Positions 15,732 to 24,410 of a DNA stretch of 31,964 bases are shown here, one piece after another. The position numbers and the translations under genes were made by a program. Under the pieces are notes generated by a model. It saw only the letters and a list, made by a program, of their open reading frames with translations, was not told the origin of the DNA and ran no database searches. The stretch spans positions 1 through 31,964 of the forward strand of contig DITC01000069.1 of NCBI GenBank assembly GCA_002422685.1, in the 5' to 3' direction. This stretch comes from Thauera sp. UBA6194 (GTDB taxonomy: Bacteria > Pseudomonadota > Gammaproteobacteria > Burkholderiales > Rhodocyclaceae). Numbering within the stretch: position 1 is the stretch's first letter; each line of letters opens with the position of its first letter.

Positions 15732-17537
15732 ATGGATCTTCAAACTCTGACCTACCTGGTGGTGGGCGCATCCTTCGCGCTCTACATCGGGATCGCGATC
15801 TGGGCGCGCGCAGGCAGCACCAGCGACTTCTACGTCGCAGGCGGTGGTGTGCACCCGGTCACCAACGGCATGGCAACGGCAGCTGACTGGATGTCGGCCG
15901 CGTCCTTCATCTCCATGGCCGGCCTCATCGCCAACATGGGCTACGGCGGCTCGCTGTTCCTGATGGGCTGGACCGGCGGCTACGTAATCCTGGCCATGTG
16001 GCTGGCACCGTACCTGCGCAAGTTCGGCAAGTTCACCGTGCCGCAGTTCATCGGCGACCGCTTCTACTCGAAGTCGGCCAGCACGGTGGCGGTGATCTGC
16101 CTGCTGACCGCGTCGCTGACCTACGTGATCGGCCAGATGACCGGCGTGGGCGTGGCCTTCTCGCGCTTCCTCGGCGTGAGCAACGAGACCGGCATCTACC
16201 TCGGTATGGCGATCGTGTTCGCGTACGCGGTGTTCGGTGGCATGAAGGGCATCACCTACACCCAGGTCGCCCAGTATTGCGTGCTGATCCTCGCCTACAC
16301 CATCCCGGCGATCTTCATCTCCCTGAACCTGACCGGCAGCTTCCTGCCGCAGCTGGGTCTGGGCGGCACGCTGGTCGGTACCGACACCACCCTGCTCGAG
16401 CGCCTGAACCAGGTCGTGGTCGACCTCGGCTTCGCCGAATACACCACCTCGGTGCCGGGTAGCAAGCTCAACATGTTCGTCTACACCGTTTCGCTGATGA
16501 TCGGTACCGCGGGCCTGCCGCACGTCATCATCCGCTTCTTCACGGTGCCGAAGGTGGCCGACGCGCGTTACTCCGCCGGCTGGGCGCTGGTTTTCATCGC
16601 CATCCTGTACACGACCGCGCCGGCTGTTGCCGCCATGGCCAAGTACAACCTGCACAAGACGGTCAACGTCGCGATCGAGTCGAACGGCGACCTCTACGCC
16701 ACCGAGTCCGCGATCAAGTACGACGAGCGTCCTGACTGGATGGCACGCTGGGAAAAGACCGGCCTGCTGAAGTGGGAAGACAAGAACGGCGACGGTCGCA
16801 TCCAGTACTACAACGACAAGACCAAGAACGCCGACGTCGCGGCCAAGGCCGAGCAGGCGGGCTGGAAGGGTAGCGAGCTGACGGTCAACGCCGACATCAT
16901 GGTGATGGCCAACCCGGAAATCGCGATGCTGCCGAACTGGGTGATCGCGCTGGTTGCTGCCGGTGGTGTCGCCGCCGCGCTGTCTACCGCTGCGGGTCTG
17001 TTGCTGGCGATCTCTTCGGCCGTGTCGCACGATCTGGTGAAGAACGTGTTCGCGCCCAACATGTCGGACAAGAACGAGCTCATGGTCGGCAAGATCGCCA
17101 TGGCCGTCGCGATCGTGATCGCAGGCTGGCTGGGTCTGAACCCACCGGGCTTCGCGGCCGGTACGGTGGCGCTGGCCTTCGGTATCGCGGCCTCGTCGCT
17201 GTTCCCGGCGATCATGATGGGCATCTTCTCCAAGAAGATGAACAAGGAAGGCGCGATCGCGGGCATGCTGTCCGGCCTGTTCGTGACCCTGTTCTACGTG
17301 TTCGCACACAAGGGCATCTTCTTCATCAAGGGTACGGACTTCGTCGACATGATCGGCGGCCCGAACGCCTTCTTCGGCATCACGCCGGAAGCCTTCGGCG
17401 CGATCGGTGCGGTGGTGAACTTCATCGTCGCCTTCGCGGTCGATAAGGTCACCAAGGAGCCGCCCGAGCACATCCAGCACCTGGTGGAAGAAGTGCGTAT
17501 CCCGCGCGGTTCCAAGGCGGTGGATGGCGCCCACTAA
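15732..17537 (+). CDS. sodium:solute symporter, VC_2705 type (acetate/organic acid)
   Basis: Large-subunit transporter of 601 residues in the SSS family, related to acetate permease ActP. About 13 membrane helices are apparent, with the family segments TAADWMSAASFISMAGL near residue 50 and FGGMKGITYTQVAQY near 170. Between helices, residues about 310-395 form a long hydrophilic insert with an EF-hand-like loop DKNGDGRIQ (Asp350 to Gln358). Codon use is strongly biased towards C-ending codons, which suggests high expression. The substrate is inferred; acetate or another short organic acid is likely, and isocitrate lyase nearby fits such a diet. It is transcribed with the DUF4212 gene and ended by a terminator at 17593. 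Confidence 0.93.
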   Translation: MDLQTLTYLVVGASFALYIGIAIWARAGSTSDFYVAGGGVHPVTNGMATAADWMSAASFISMAGLIANMGYGGSLFLMGWTGGYVILAMWLAPYLRKFGKFTVPQFIGDRFYSKSASTVAVICLLTASLTYVIGQMTGVGVAFSRFLGVSNETGIYLGMAIVFAYAVFGGMKGITYTQVAQYCVLILAYTIPAIFISLNLTGSFLPQLGLGGTLVGTDTTLLERLNQVVVDLGFAEYTTSVPGSKLNMFVYTVSLMIGTAGLPHVIIRFFTVPKVADARYSAGWALVFIAILYTTAPAVAAMAKYNLHKTVNVAIESNGDLYATESAIKYDERPDWMARWEKTGLLKWEDKNGDGRIQYYNDKTKNADVAAKAEQAGWKGSELTVNADIMVMANPEIAMLPNWVIALVAAGGVAAALSTAAGLLLAISSAVSHDLVKNVFAPNMSDKNELMVGKIAMAVAIVIAGWLGLNPPGFAAGTVALAFGIAASSLFPAIMMGIFSKKMNKEGAIAGMLSGLFVTLFYVFAHKGIFFIKGTDFVDMIGGPNAFFGITPEAFGAIGAVVNFIVAFAVDKVTKEPPEHIQHLVEEVRIPRGSKAVDGAH

Positions 17538-17592
17538 GCGGATCGCAGCATGAAAAACCGGACTGTCGCCTTCGGGTGGCAGCCCGGCCCGG

Positions 17593-17630
17593 GAGCCCCG
17601 CCAGCGTCTTTCGATGGCGGGGCTCTTTGT
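17593..17630 (+). terminator. intrinsic terminator after the symporter
   Basis: A 10-bp perfect GC-rich stem (GAGCCCCGCC at 17593-17602 with GGCGGGGCTC at 17616-17625) and a 13-nt loop, followed by TTTGTTTTG. Confidence 0.8.
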
Positions 17631-17693
17631 TTTGTGGCACCTTGCCACGTCGGTCGCCGAACCATCAGGCGCCCGCAGTGAGTGGAGCAGCAC

Positions 17694-18083
17694 ATGGTTC
17701 TCGACATCAGCGTTGCAATTACCTGGATTCTTTTCCTCGCCCTTTTCCCGATCGCCTTCTTCTGGCTGCGCCGCGCCTGGCGCATCATGGCCAAGCGCGA
17801 TTTTTCGGAAGTGGCGCTCAAGCGCGGCATGCCGCCGGCCAATCCGGCGAAGTTCGCGCCCTTCACCGCCACGATCAACCTGGTCTGCGGTGTGATCGTG
17901 GTATTCACGATCTTTGGCGTGCTCACCGGCAAACTCGACTATGAGACCTGGAGCTCGACGGCCGGCATCACGATCTGGAGCAAGTTCCTGCTCGACTTCG
18001 TGCTCAGCCGGCACGCGCATCCGGTCGCCTGGGGGCGCAAAAAGAAAACGGCCGACGAATCGGCCGTATCTGCGGGCAAGTGA
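17694..18083 (+). CDS. two-helix membrane protein of unknown function
   Basis: Hypothetical protein of 129 residues. Hydrophobic segments at about 4-25 and 58-80 flank a basic cytoplasmic-looking stretch (WLRRAWRIMAKRDF, LKRGMPPANPAKF). The C-terminus is polar and Lys-rich (WGRKKKTADESA). The GTG at 17682 is in frame, but GGAG at 17684-17687 sits six bases before the ATG at 17694, which is preferred. It follows the symporter terminator by about 65 bp. I do not recognise a named family. The position between two DUF4212 genes suggests a link to the symporter. Confidence 0.75.
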   Translation: MVLDISVAITWILFLALFPIAFFWLRRAWRIMAKRDFSEVALKRGMPPANPAKFAPFTATINLVCGVIVVFTIFGVLTGKLDYETWSSTAGITIWSKFLLDFVLSRHAHPVAWGRKKKTADESAVSAGK

Positions 18084-18128
18084 GCGCTTGCGCCCTTGTC
18101 GCGTCGCGCCCGGTGCGCGGTCACTGGC

Positions 18129-18389
18129 TCAGTGCCGCCCGTCTATCCTGAAGCGGCGATCCGTGCGGTTCATCACCGTCACGTAGATGACGATGATGAT
18201 CAGATACACGAGCAGCGCCCCCTGGGCAAAGATGTAAAAGCCGAGCGGAAAGCCCATGAAGCTCACCCGGTTGAGCGCCTCGGCGTAGTAACCCGCGACG
18301 AAAGTCGTGCCGAACCAGATCACGAGCAGGCCCAGCGTCAGCAACAGGTTGCGACGCCAGTAGGCGCGCTGCAGCTCGGTTCTTCTCAT
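18129..18389 (-). CDS. second DUF4212 protein, without adjacent symporter
   Basis: Two-helix protein of 86 residues clearly paralogous to the DUF4212 protein at 15459. It shares YW near the start, AEALNRVSFMGFPLGFYIFAQG in the middle and a DRRFRIDG end, but no symporter follows it: the downstream side runs into the convergent 17694-18083 gene after 45 bp. The ATG at 18389 has GAGGA four to five bases before it. The open frame could also begin at TTG 18467, overlapping the EF-G-like stop codon, which would add a Ser/Ala/Pro-rich 26-residue tail. It may be the second small subunit of a symporter encoded elsewhere, or the remnant of a duplicated pair. Confidence 0.85.
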   Translation of the reverse strand: MRRTELQRAYWRRNLLLTLGLLVIWFGTTFVAGYYAEALNRVSFMGFPLGFYIFAQGALLVYLIIIVIYVTVMNRTDRRFRIDGRH

Positions 18390-18463
18390 CGGGTCCTCGG
18401 CTGTGCTTGCGGATGGGCTCACGCCGGCCGACCCGGCGCCTGAGCCGGGGTCGGCCGGGGTCG

Positions 18464-20515
18464 TCAATGCGCGCCGTTGCCGCCGTTGGCGTTGGCGCGG
18501 ACGAGCTCGGATTGTACGTCTTGCGGTGCAGGTTCATGGCCACCTGCCTCGAGCACGAACTCGCTCTCGCCTGCGCAGATCGCCTTGAGCCTGCTCTCGA
18601 AGCCTTCCAGCGCCGCCATCGGTACGCGCGCCGTGATCAGCGTCCAGCCCGGCGCCGGGCTGTCGGTTGCGGTGAGGCGACCGCGGCGCCCGGCCAACTC
18701 GGCGCTCACCTCCCCGAACAAGGCGTCGGCCACCTTCACCTGAACGTCGAGCAAGGGTTCGAGCACGATCGGCCTGGCTGCGAGCACCGCCTCGATGAGC
18801 GCGTGACGGCCGGCGGTGACGAAGGAGACCTCGTTCGAGTCCACCGCATGGTGCTTGCCGTCGGTGATCACGACGCGCAGGTCCTGCAGCGCAAAGCCGG
18901 CGAGGGCGCCCTCGGTCAGTGCCTGGCGCACGCCTTTTTCGACTGCGGGCATGAAGTTGGTCGGGATGGTTCCGCCCTTGACCTCATCCCCGAGCTCGAT
19001 GCCCGCGCCGCGCGGCAGCGGCTCCACCCGCAGCGCGACCTCGCCGAACTGGCCGGCGCCGCCGCTCTGCTTCTTGTGACGGTAGCGCGCCTCGGCAACC
19101 ATGGTGATGGTCTCGCGATACGGAATGCTCGGGGTCGCGGTGTCGAGCTGCAGGTTCCAACGCGCGGACAGCTCCTCGAGCACGATCTTGAGGTGCTGCT
19201 CGCCCAGCCCGCGCACCACGGTGCGGCGGTTGCGCGCATCGAAGCTCACCTCGAGGCAGGGGTCCTCCTCGATCAGCCGTGCCAGCGCTTCGGACAGTTT
19301 CTGCTCGTCGGCGGGTTTGCGCGTCATCAGCGCCAGCCCAAACACCGGCTGCGGGTAGCGGGTGGGGGCGAGGTGGAAGTAATCCTCGTCGTGCGAGTCG
19401 TGCAGCACCGCGTCGCGGGTGATTTCGTCCACGCGCGCCACCGCGCACAGGTCGCCGGGCACGGCGAGCGTGGTCTCGATGGTGTTCTTGCCCTGCATGC
19501 GCAGCAGGTGGGCGACCTTGAACGGCTTGCGGCCGTCGCCGATGTAGAGCTGCGAGTTGGGCGTGACCTGGCCCTGGTGCACGCGGAACAGGCCGAGCTT
19601 GCCGCGGTAAGGGTCGTTGGCGATCTGAAAGACGTGGGCGACGACGTGGCGTTCGGCGTCGAGCGCGACTTCGACCGGCTCGGCTGCCGCACCCTCGCCC
19701 TTGAGGAAGGCGGGGACATTGGCCTCGGTGGGGTCGGGCGCGAGCTTGCCGAGAATGTCGAGCAGCTCGCGCACGCCAGCGCCGCTGCGCGCCGACACGA
19801 AGCACACCGGCACCAGATGGCCTTCGCGCAGCGCCTGCTCGAACGGGGCGTGCAGCTGCTCGGGGTCGAGCGATTCGCCCTGCTCGAGGTATTTCGCCAT
19901 CAATTCTTCGTCGAGCTCGACGACCTGGTCGACGATCGCGTCGTGCGCGGCCGCGGGGCTGGAGAAGGCGGTTGTCGCGGCGTTGTCGGGTGCGAAGAAG
20001 CAGTCGATGACGCGGCTGCCGTCGGCCGCAGGCAGGTTGATCGGCAGGCATTCGGAGCCGAAGGTGTCGGTGATCGAAGCCATCAGCGCGCCCATGTCGG
20101 TGTCGGCGGCATCGAGCTTGTTGACCACGATCATTCGGCACTTGCCTTCGGCCGCCGCCATCATGCGCCGCGTGCCGCTCTCGATGCCGGCGAGCGCGTT
20201 GATCACTACCACGGCGGTGTCGGCAGCCGGCAGCGCGACCAACGCGCGACCCGTCAGGTCGGGCAGCCCCGGGGTGTCGAGCAGGTTGATCCAGTGCCCC
20301 GCCCACTCCAGGTGGACCAGCGCCGAGTGCAGCGAGTGACCCATCGTCTTTTCCTGCGGGTCGAAGTCGGCGACGGTGTCGCCGCGTTCGATGCTGCCAG
20401 GGGCCTTGATCTCGCCGGCTGCTGCGAGCAGGGCCTCGACGAGTGTGGTCTTGCCGCTGCCGGCATGACCCAGGAGGGCCAGGTTGCGGATGTCGTGTAC
20501 CGAGCTGGGTGTCAT
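18464..20515 (-). CDS. elongation factor G-like translational GTPase
   Basis: GTPase of 683 residues with the EF-G domain order but divergent sequence, like the FusA2-type paralogues. G1 is GHAGSGKT (16-23), G3 is DTPGLPD, G4 is NKLD (132-135) and G5 is VSARSG near 237. The switch I segment (GDTVADFDPQEKTMGHSLHS) differs from canonical EF-G (usually with RGITI). Domains II-V follow, including the domain IV segment YRHKKQSGGAGQFGEV. The context is not the str operon and no ribosomal genes adjoin, so it is not the housekeeping translocase. The role of such paralogues is poorly known. The ATG at 20515 has GAGG seven bases upstream and is preferred over one 20 codons earlier. Confidence 0.9.
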   Translation of the reverse strand: MTPSSVHDIRNLALLGHAGSGKTTLVEALLAAAGEIKAPGSIERGDTVADFDPQEKTMGHSLHSALVHLEWAGHWINLLDTPGLPDLTGRALVALPAADTAVVVINALAGIESGTRRMMAAAEGKCRMIVVNKLDAADTDMGALMASITDTFGSECLPINLPAADGSRVIDCFFAPDNAATTAFSSPAAAHDAIVDQVVELDEELMAKYLEQGESLDPEQLHAPFEQALREGHLVPVCFVSARSGAGVRELLDILGKLAPDPTEANVPAFLKGEGAAAEPVEVALDAERHVVAHVFQIANDPYRGKLGLFRVHQGQVTPNSQLYIGDGRKPFKVAHLLRMQGKNTIETTLAVPGDLCAVARVDEITRDAVLHDSHDEDYFHLAPTRYPQPVFGLALMTRKPADEQKLSEALARLIEEDPCLEVSFDARNRRTVVRGLGEQHLKIVLEELSARWNLQLDTATPSIPYRETITMVAEARYRHKKQSGGAGQFGEVALRVEPLPRGAGIELGDEVKGGTIPTNFMPAVEKGVRQALTEGALAGFALQDLRVVITDGKHHAVDSNEVSFVTAGRHALIEAVLAARPIVLEPLLDVQVKVADALFGEVSAELAGRRGRLTATDSPAPGWTLITARVPMAALEGFESRLKAICAGESEFVLEAGGHEPAPQDVQSELVRANANGGNGAH

Positions 20516-20638
20516 GTTGAGCCTCGTTGAGGGTTGAATGGGCTCAAGTGTCCGCCTGCGGATGCATGAAGGCAATGCGACAGGTCAACTCTGCGCGCCG
20601 TTGTGCGACCCGTTGCAGGCAGTCGCGCCGGGCGGCGC

Positions 20639-22264
20639 TCAGGCGCTGCGCAGGCCGGCCAGGCGGGTCAGCATGATCACCGCGAGCGGCAACAAGAGTG
20701 CGATCACGGTGACGGTGACGAGCAGCGCGCCGAGCTCGCCGTAATCTGCCGGCGTGGTGACGGCGCCGGTGACCGCGTCCTTCACCTCGCGCGCGATAGT
20801 GTACAGCTGGTTGAGGTACTTGGTGCCGAGCTGCGAGGCCGACAGCGCGAGGTTGGTGAAGGAAGCCATCACCGCGAAGAAGGTGGCCTTGAGATGCGGT
20901 GGCGCCGAGTTCGCGATCCACGCCAGCATCGGCACCATCGACACCTGGCCGAGCGGGGACTCGAGCGCGGTGTTGGCGATGGCGATGAAGCGCGCGTCCA
21001 CCACGCCGCCGGTGTGTGCCGCCGTCCATTCGTGTAGGCCGTGGAACATGCCGATGATCGGCAGAGACAGTGCGGTGGTGGCGACGGTGAGGAAGATCAC
21101 GATCTGCGCGATCGACTTCTCGGCCATGAAGCGGCGGAACAGGAACAGGCCGGCCAATGTGAGCGCGCTGGTGATGAGGTCGAGCCGCGACAGGAAGCTC
21201 TGGTCGAAGCCGAGCTCGTCGATCATCCACCAGCTCGCCCCCGCGCCCGGGCCGGGCAGGGCGCGGAAGGCGAAGATGATGATCACCGTGCCGAGCAGGG
21301 TGCGCGCGGCCGCGGGCGAGAGCTCGCGCAGCAGGCGGCTGATCATGAAGCCGATGATCGCGAACGAGGTGGCGAAGATGATCTCCTGGCCGTACCGGAT
21401 GCCCGACAGCCCGACGGTGATGGTCAGCGCGACGAACACCGCGCTGCCGCCGAGGATCCACCAGTTGGGCGCGGTCTTCTCTTCCGGGTCGTGGAGCAGG
21501 CGGTCGATGTCGGCGCGGCTGCGCCCGAGCGCGGCCAGCCGCTTCGCCTCGCGGCGCTTGAGAAAGCCGCCGAGCAGCACGCCGCTCACCGACAGCAGCG
21601 GGATGATCAGCGCGAGCTCGTAGATGCGCAGGTAGATGGCGACCTTTTCGGCTTCGGGCAGCGCCTCGGATCCCTGGAACATCACCACGTTGGCGAGCGA
21701 CACCAGCACCGTGCCGCCGATGATCGCCACCCGGCCGAGCATCTGCATGGTGGTGTGCATCAGACGGATGGTTTCCGGCGGGATCGGCTCGCCGCGCGCA
21801 TCCAGCCGCGGCACGGCCTCGACCGTCATCGCGTCGGCCACGGCGTCCTGCATCACGTAGCCCACCGGCGACAGCAGCACCGACAGCACGAACCAGGCCT
21901 CGATCGGCATCACCGCCCGCATTGCGTCGGGGCTGCCGATGAGCCCGATCATGATCAGCAGGCTGGCGGCGATCAGCGTGGCACCCAGGTAGACGAGCCC
22001 GGCCTTGTAGCGCCACAGCAGGTCGACCAGGTGCCCGATCGGCATCTTCAGCGCCCACGGGATGCCGGCCCAGAAACCGAGCGCGGCGAGGAAGGCGGCC
22101 GACAGGCCGAGGTAGTCCTTGACGAAGAAGGTGCCGACGATGCCAGTCAGCCCGGACACCCCTGCCGCGCAGTACACCATCAGCGGCGGCAGGTAGGACA
22201 GCCGCAGCTCGCGGCCGAGCTCGAGCAGGTTACGGTCGAACCAGCGGTAAACGGCGCTCAGCAC
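20639..22264 (-). CDS. BT1-like major facilitator transporter
   Basis: Membrane protein of 541 residues with about 12-14 helices. The pattern (LSYLPPLMVYCAAGVSGLTG, KDYLGLSAAFLAALGFW, PWALKMPIGHLVDLLW) resembles the folate-biopterin transporter (BT1/FBT) branch of the major facilitator superfamily. It starts at GTG 22264 with a poor ribosome site. The central hydrophilic loop (about 225-265) contains KRREAKRLAALGRSRADIDR. Substrate unknown; bacterial members are mostly uncharacterised. It is the last gene of the run of six membrane genes, 54 bp after lrgB, and 123 bp before the EF-G-like gene. Confidence 0.75.
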   Translation of the reverse strand: MLSAVYRWFDRNLLELGRELRLSYLPPLMVYCAAGVSGLTGIVGTFFVKDYLGLSAAFLAALGFWAGIPWALKMPIGHLVDLLWRYKAGLVYLGATLIAASLLIMIGLIGSPDAMRAVMPIEAWFVLSVLLSPVGYVMQDAVADAMTVEAVPRLDARGEPIPPETIRLMHTTMQMLGRVAIIGGTVLVSLANVVMFQGSEALPEAEKVAIYLRIYELALIIPLLSVSGVLLGGFLKRREAKRLAALGRSRADIDRLLHDPEEKTAPNWWILGGSAVFVALTITVGLSGIRYGQEIIFATSFAIIGFMISRLLRELSPAAARTLLGTVIIIFAFRALPGPGAGASWWMIDELGFDQSFLSRLDLITSALTLAGLFLFRRFMAEKSIAQIVIFLTVATTALSLPIIGMFHGLHEWTAAHTGGVVDARFIAIANTALESPLGQVSMVPMLAWIANSAPPHLKATFFAVMASFTNLALSASQLGTKYLNQLYTIAREVKDAVTGAVTTPADYGELGALLVTVTVIALLLPLAVIMLTRLAGLRSA

Positions 22265-22318
22265 GCAGGCGGTCTCGTCATCTGGAGGTGTGATCTCGAA
22301 GCGGCGGTCAGGGCGGGC

Positions 22319-23053
22319 TCAGCGCCCGAAGAGCTGCTCCACCCAAGGCATGATCCAGGGCAGTGACACCGCCGTGAGCAAACCGTTCAAGCCCATCGCC
22401 AGCGCGGCGAAGGCACCGGCCTGTTCACTGACCTGGAAAGCGCGGGCGGTGCCGATGCCGTGCGAGGCGATACCGATCGCAAATCCATGCACGGCGTGGT
22501 CGCCGACGTGCAGGCGGTGCAGCACGGCGCGCCCGAACACGGCGCCGATGATGCCGGCGCTGATCACCAGCACTGCGGTGAGCGAGGGCAGGCCGCCGAT
22601 GCGTTCTGCTACACCCATCGCAATCGGCGTGGTCACGCTCTTGGGCGCAAGCGACATCAGCGACTCGCGGCTGGCGCCGAGTAGCGCACCGATGCCCCAG
22701 GCCGACAAGGCCGCGGTGAGCGAGCCGGCCACGAGCGCGATCGTGAGCGGGCCGGCCATGGCCTTGAGCTTGGGCCACTGCGCGTAGAGCGGAATCGCGA
22801 GCGCGACGGTGGCGGGGCCGAGCAGGAAGTGCACGAACTGCGCGCCGTCGAAATAGGTCTGGTAGGGCGTGCCGGTGGCGAGCAGCAGCGTGGCGAGGAT
22901 GGCCACGCTGATCAGCACCGGGTTGGCGGTCGGGTGGAAGCCCGCGCGCTTGTAGATCGCGAACGCGAGCTGGTAGGCGAGCAGGGTCAGGGTCAGCCCG
23001 AGCAGTGGAGAGGTGGAGAGATAGACCCAGACCTCCTCGAGATTCGGGTTCAT
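22319..23053 (-). CDS. lrgB: LrgB family membrane protein
   Basis: Integral membrane protein of 244 residues with about 7 helices. The LrgB/CidB/YohK signature is present: SLAPKSVTTPIAMGVAERIGG and the GFAIGIASHGIGTARAF block. It partners with LrgA. The family was named for an antiholin-like role in Staphylococcus; in several other organisms the LrgA-LrgB pair or fusions transport glycolate or pyruvate, so transport is the more likely function here. Its start overlaps the lrgA stop by four bases (ATGA). Confidence 0.9.
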   Translation of the reverse strand: MNPNLEEVWVYLSTSPLLGLTLTLLAYQLAFAIYKRAGFHPTANPVLISVAILATLLLATGTPYQTYFDGAQFVHFLLGPATVALAIPLYAQWPKLKAMAGPLTIALVAGSLTAALSAWGIGALLGASRESLMSLAPKSVTTPIAMGVAERIGGLPSLTAVLVISAGIIGAVFGRAVLHRLHVGDHAVHGFAIGIASHGIGTARAFQVSEQAGAFAALAMGLNGLLTAVSLPWIMPWVEQLFGR

Positions 23054-23415
23054 TGCCTGCCCTCCGTGTGCGTCGCATGGCGCTTGTGCGTGAGCGACTT
23101 GAGCACCAGCGCGGTCACGCCGATCGCGAGGAATGTGCTGACGAAGAGTGACACCAGCAGCGGAAACCACTCCGCCGCCAGGCGCTCGCCGTACAGGATG
23201 ATGCCGGTGCCCGCCGGCACGAACAGCAGCGACAGATGCTGCAGCAGCTGGCCGGCGGTCTGGCGCAGGTCTTCGTTGGGGCCGCCGCGCAGCATGAGCG
23301 CGACGAACAGCAGCGCCATGCCGATCACCGGGCCGGGTATGGGCAGGGCAAAACCGCGGGCGATGATTTCGCCCACGAGCTGGAAGGTCAGAAGCAGGGT
23401 CAGGGCTGCGATCAT
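23050..23415 (-). CDS. lrgA: CidA/LrgA family membrane protein
   Basis: Small membrane protein of 121 residues with four predicted helices. Family features: FQLVGEIIARGFALPIPGPVIGM near residues 10-33 and LLFVPAGTGIILYGE near 63-78. The ATG at 23415 has AGGAG about ten bases before it; a longer in-frame start would overlap the Gate-domain gene's end and is less likely. It is translationally coupled to lrgB. Confidence 0.9.
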   Translation of the reverse strand: MIAALTLLLTFQLVGEIIARGFALPIPGPVIGMALLFVALMLRGGPNEDLRQTAGQLLQHLSLLFVPAGTGIILYGERLAAEWFPLLVSLFVSTFLAIGVTALVLKSLTHKRHATHTEGRQ

Positions 23416-23453
23416 GGCGCGGGGTCTCCTGTGCCGGGCGGGGGCAACTGCAA

Positions 23454-24389
23454 TTACAGCAGACTGTGGCCGATCGTGCGCACCGCAATGCCCACGACCG
23501 CGCCCAGGGCTGCGGGCTTCCACACCGCAGCCACCCGCCGCCCGGCGGAAATCAGCACCGCCACGCCGGCCACGTCGAAGGGGTGGATCAGGAAGCCCGC
23601 GCTCGCGTTGAGGGTCGCGACCGTGGTGTCGCCGGCCTTGAGCATCTCGTCCATCACGCCCATCATCGCCGTGCCGCCGGCGATGTACTTGGTGAGGGTG
23701 AGCAGGATCAGCGCCGGGTCCAGGTCGAACGCGCGCAACAACGGGGTGAGCAGACCGGTGAGCGCGTCGATCGCGCCGGTCGTGCGCAGCACCATCACCG
23801 CCACCAGTGCCAGCACCAGCATCGGGATGGCGCCGACCGAGATCTTGAACGCTTCGGCGCCGGCGCGGTTGATCACGTCGAGCACGCCCTTGGCGTCATC
23901 GGCGACGCGATGATGCAGGGTCTCGTCCACGCTGCCCTCGAGGGCCGACAGATGGCGGGCGAAGCCGTGGTAGGTGACTGCCGCGGCAACCAGCCCGCCG
24001 ATCGCCGACAGCAGCAGCGCCGGGCCGAAGGCCAGCCCCATCGCCGCCATCGGGAAGGTCACGTTGGCCTGCGCCATCGCCATCACCATGGCGAGCGTGG
24101 CGGCGAGGTGGCGGTCCGAGGCGCCGCGGCCTTCCATCATGGTCAGCGTGGCCATCGGCGCCGCGAAGCTCACGAAGTTGATCTGCAGCGCCGCGAACAC
24201 GCCCAGTCCGGTCAGTCCGGCCGGGCGCAACAAGGGCGCGAGGCGCGCCACCAGCCAGTCGAGGATGCCGCGCGCTTCGAGCAGGCGCATCAGCGACAAC
24301 ATCACCACCATGATCGGCAGCAGGATGAACAGCGAGAGCTCGACCGCCGAGCGGCCTGCCTGGAGGATGATCTGCGTCAGTTGATCCAT
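23454..24389 (-). CDS. nucleoside-recognition (Gate) domain membrane protein
   Basis: Protein of 311 residues with about 8 helices in two similar halves. The repeated Gate pattern is seen as ARLAPLLRPAGLTGLGVFAA (about 49-68) and LTGLLTPLLRAFDLDPALIL (about 210-230). FAAPMATLTMMEGRG and KYIAGGTAMMGVMDEM are the conserved polar patches. Relatives occur in concentrative nucleoside transporters and in the spore proteins SpmA/SpmB. Function is unknown. It sits between the EamA gene (21 bp upstream) and lrgA (38 bp downstream). Confidence 0.8.
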   Translation of the reverse strand: MDQLTQIILQAGRSAVELSLFILLPIMVVMLSLMRLLEARGILDWLVARLAPLLRPAGLTGLGVFAALQINFVSFAAPMATLTMMEGRGASDRHLAATLAMVMAMAQANVTFPMAAMGLAFGPALLLSAIGGLVAAAVTYHGFARHLSALEGSVDETLHHRVADDAKGVLDVINRAGAEAFKISVGAIPMLVLALVAVMVLRTTGAIDALTGLLTPLLRAFDLDPALILLTLTKYIAGGTAMMGVMDEMLKAGDTTVATLNASAGFLIHPFDVAGVAVLISAGRRVAAVWKPAALGAVVGIAVRTIGHSLL

Positions 24390-24410
24390 GGTCGGGGGGC
24401 GGTAGCGGGG

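Noticed and set aside
15372..18020. 882-codon minus-strand frame opposite the symporter operon
   Set aside because: The sequence is His/Asp/Arg-rich without recognisable folds, while the plus strand encodes conserved membrane proteins with ribosome sites and a terminator.
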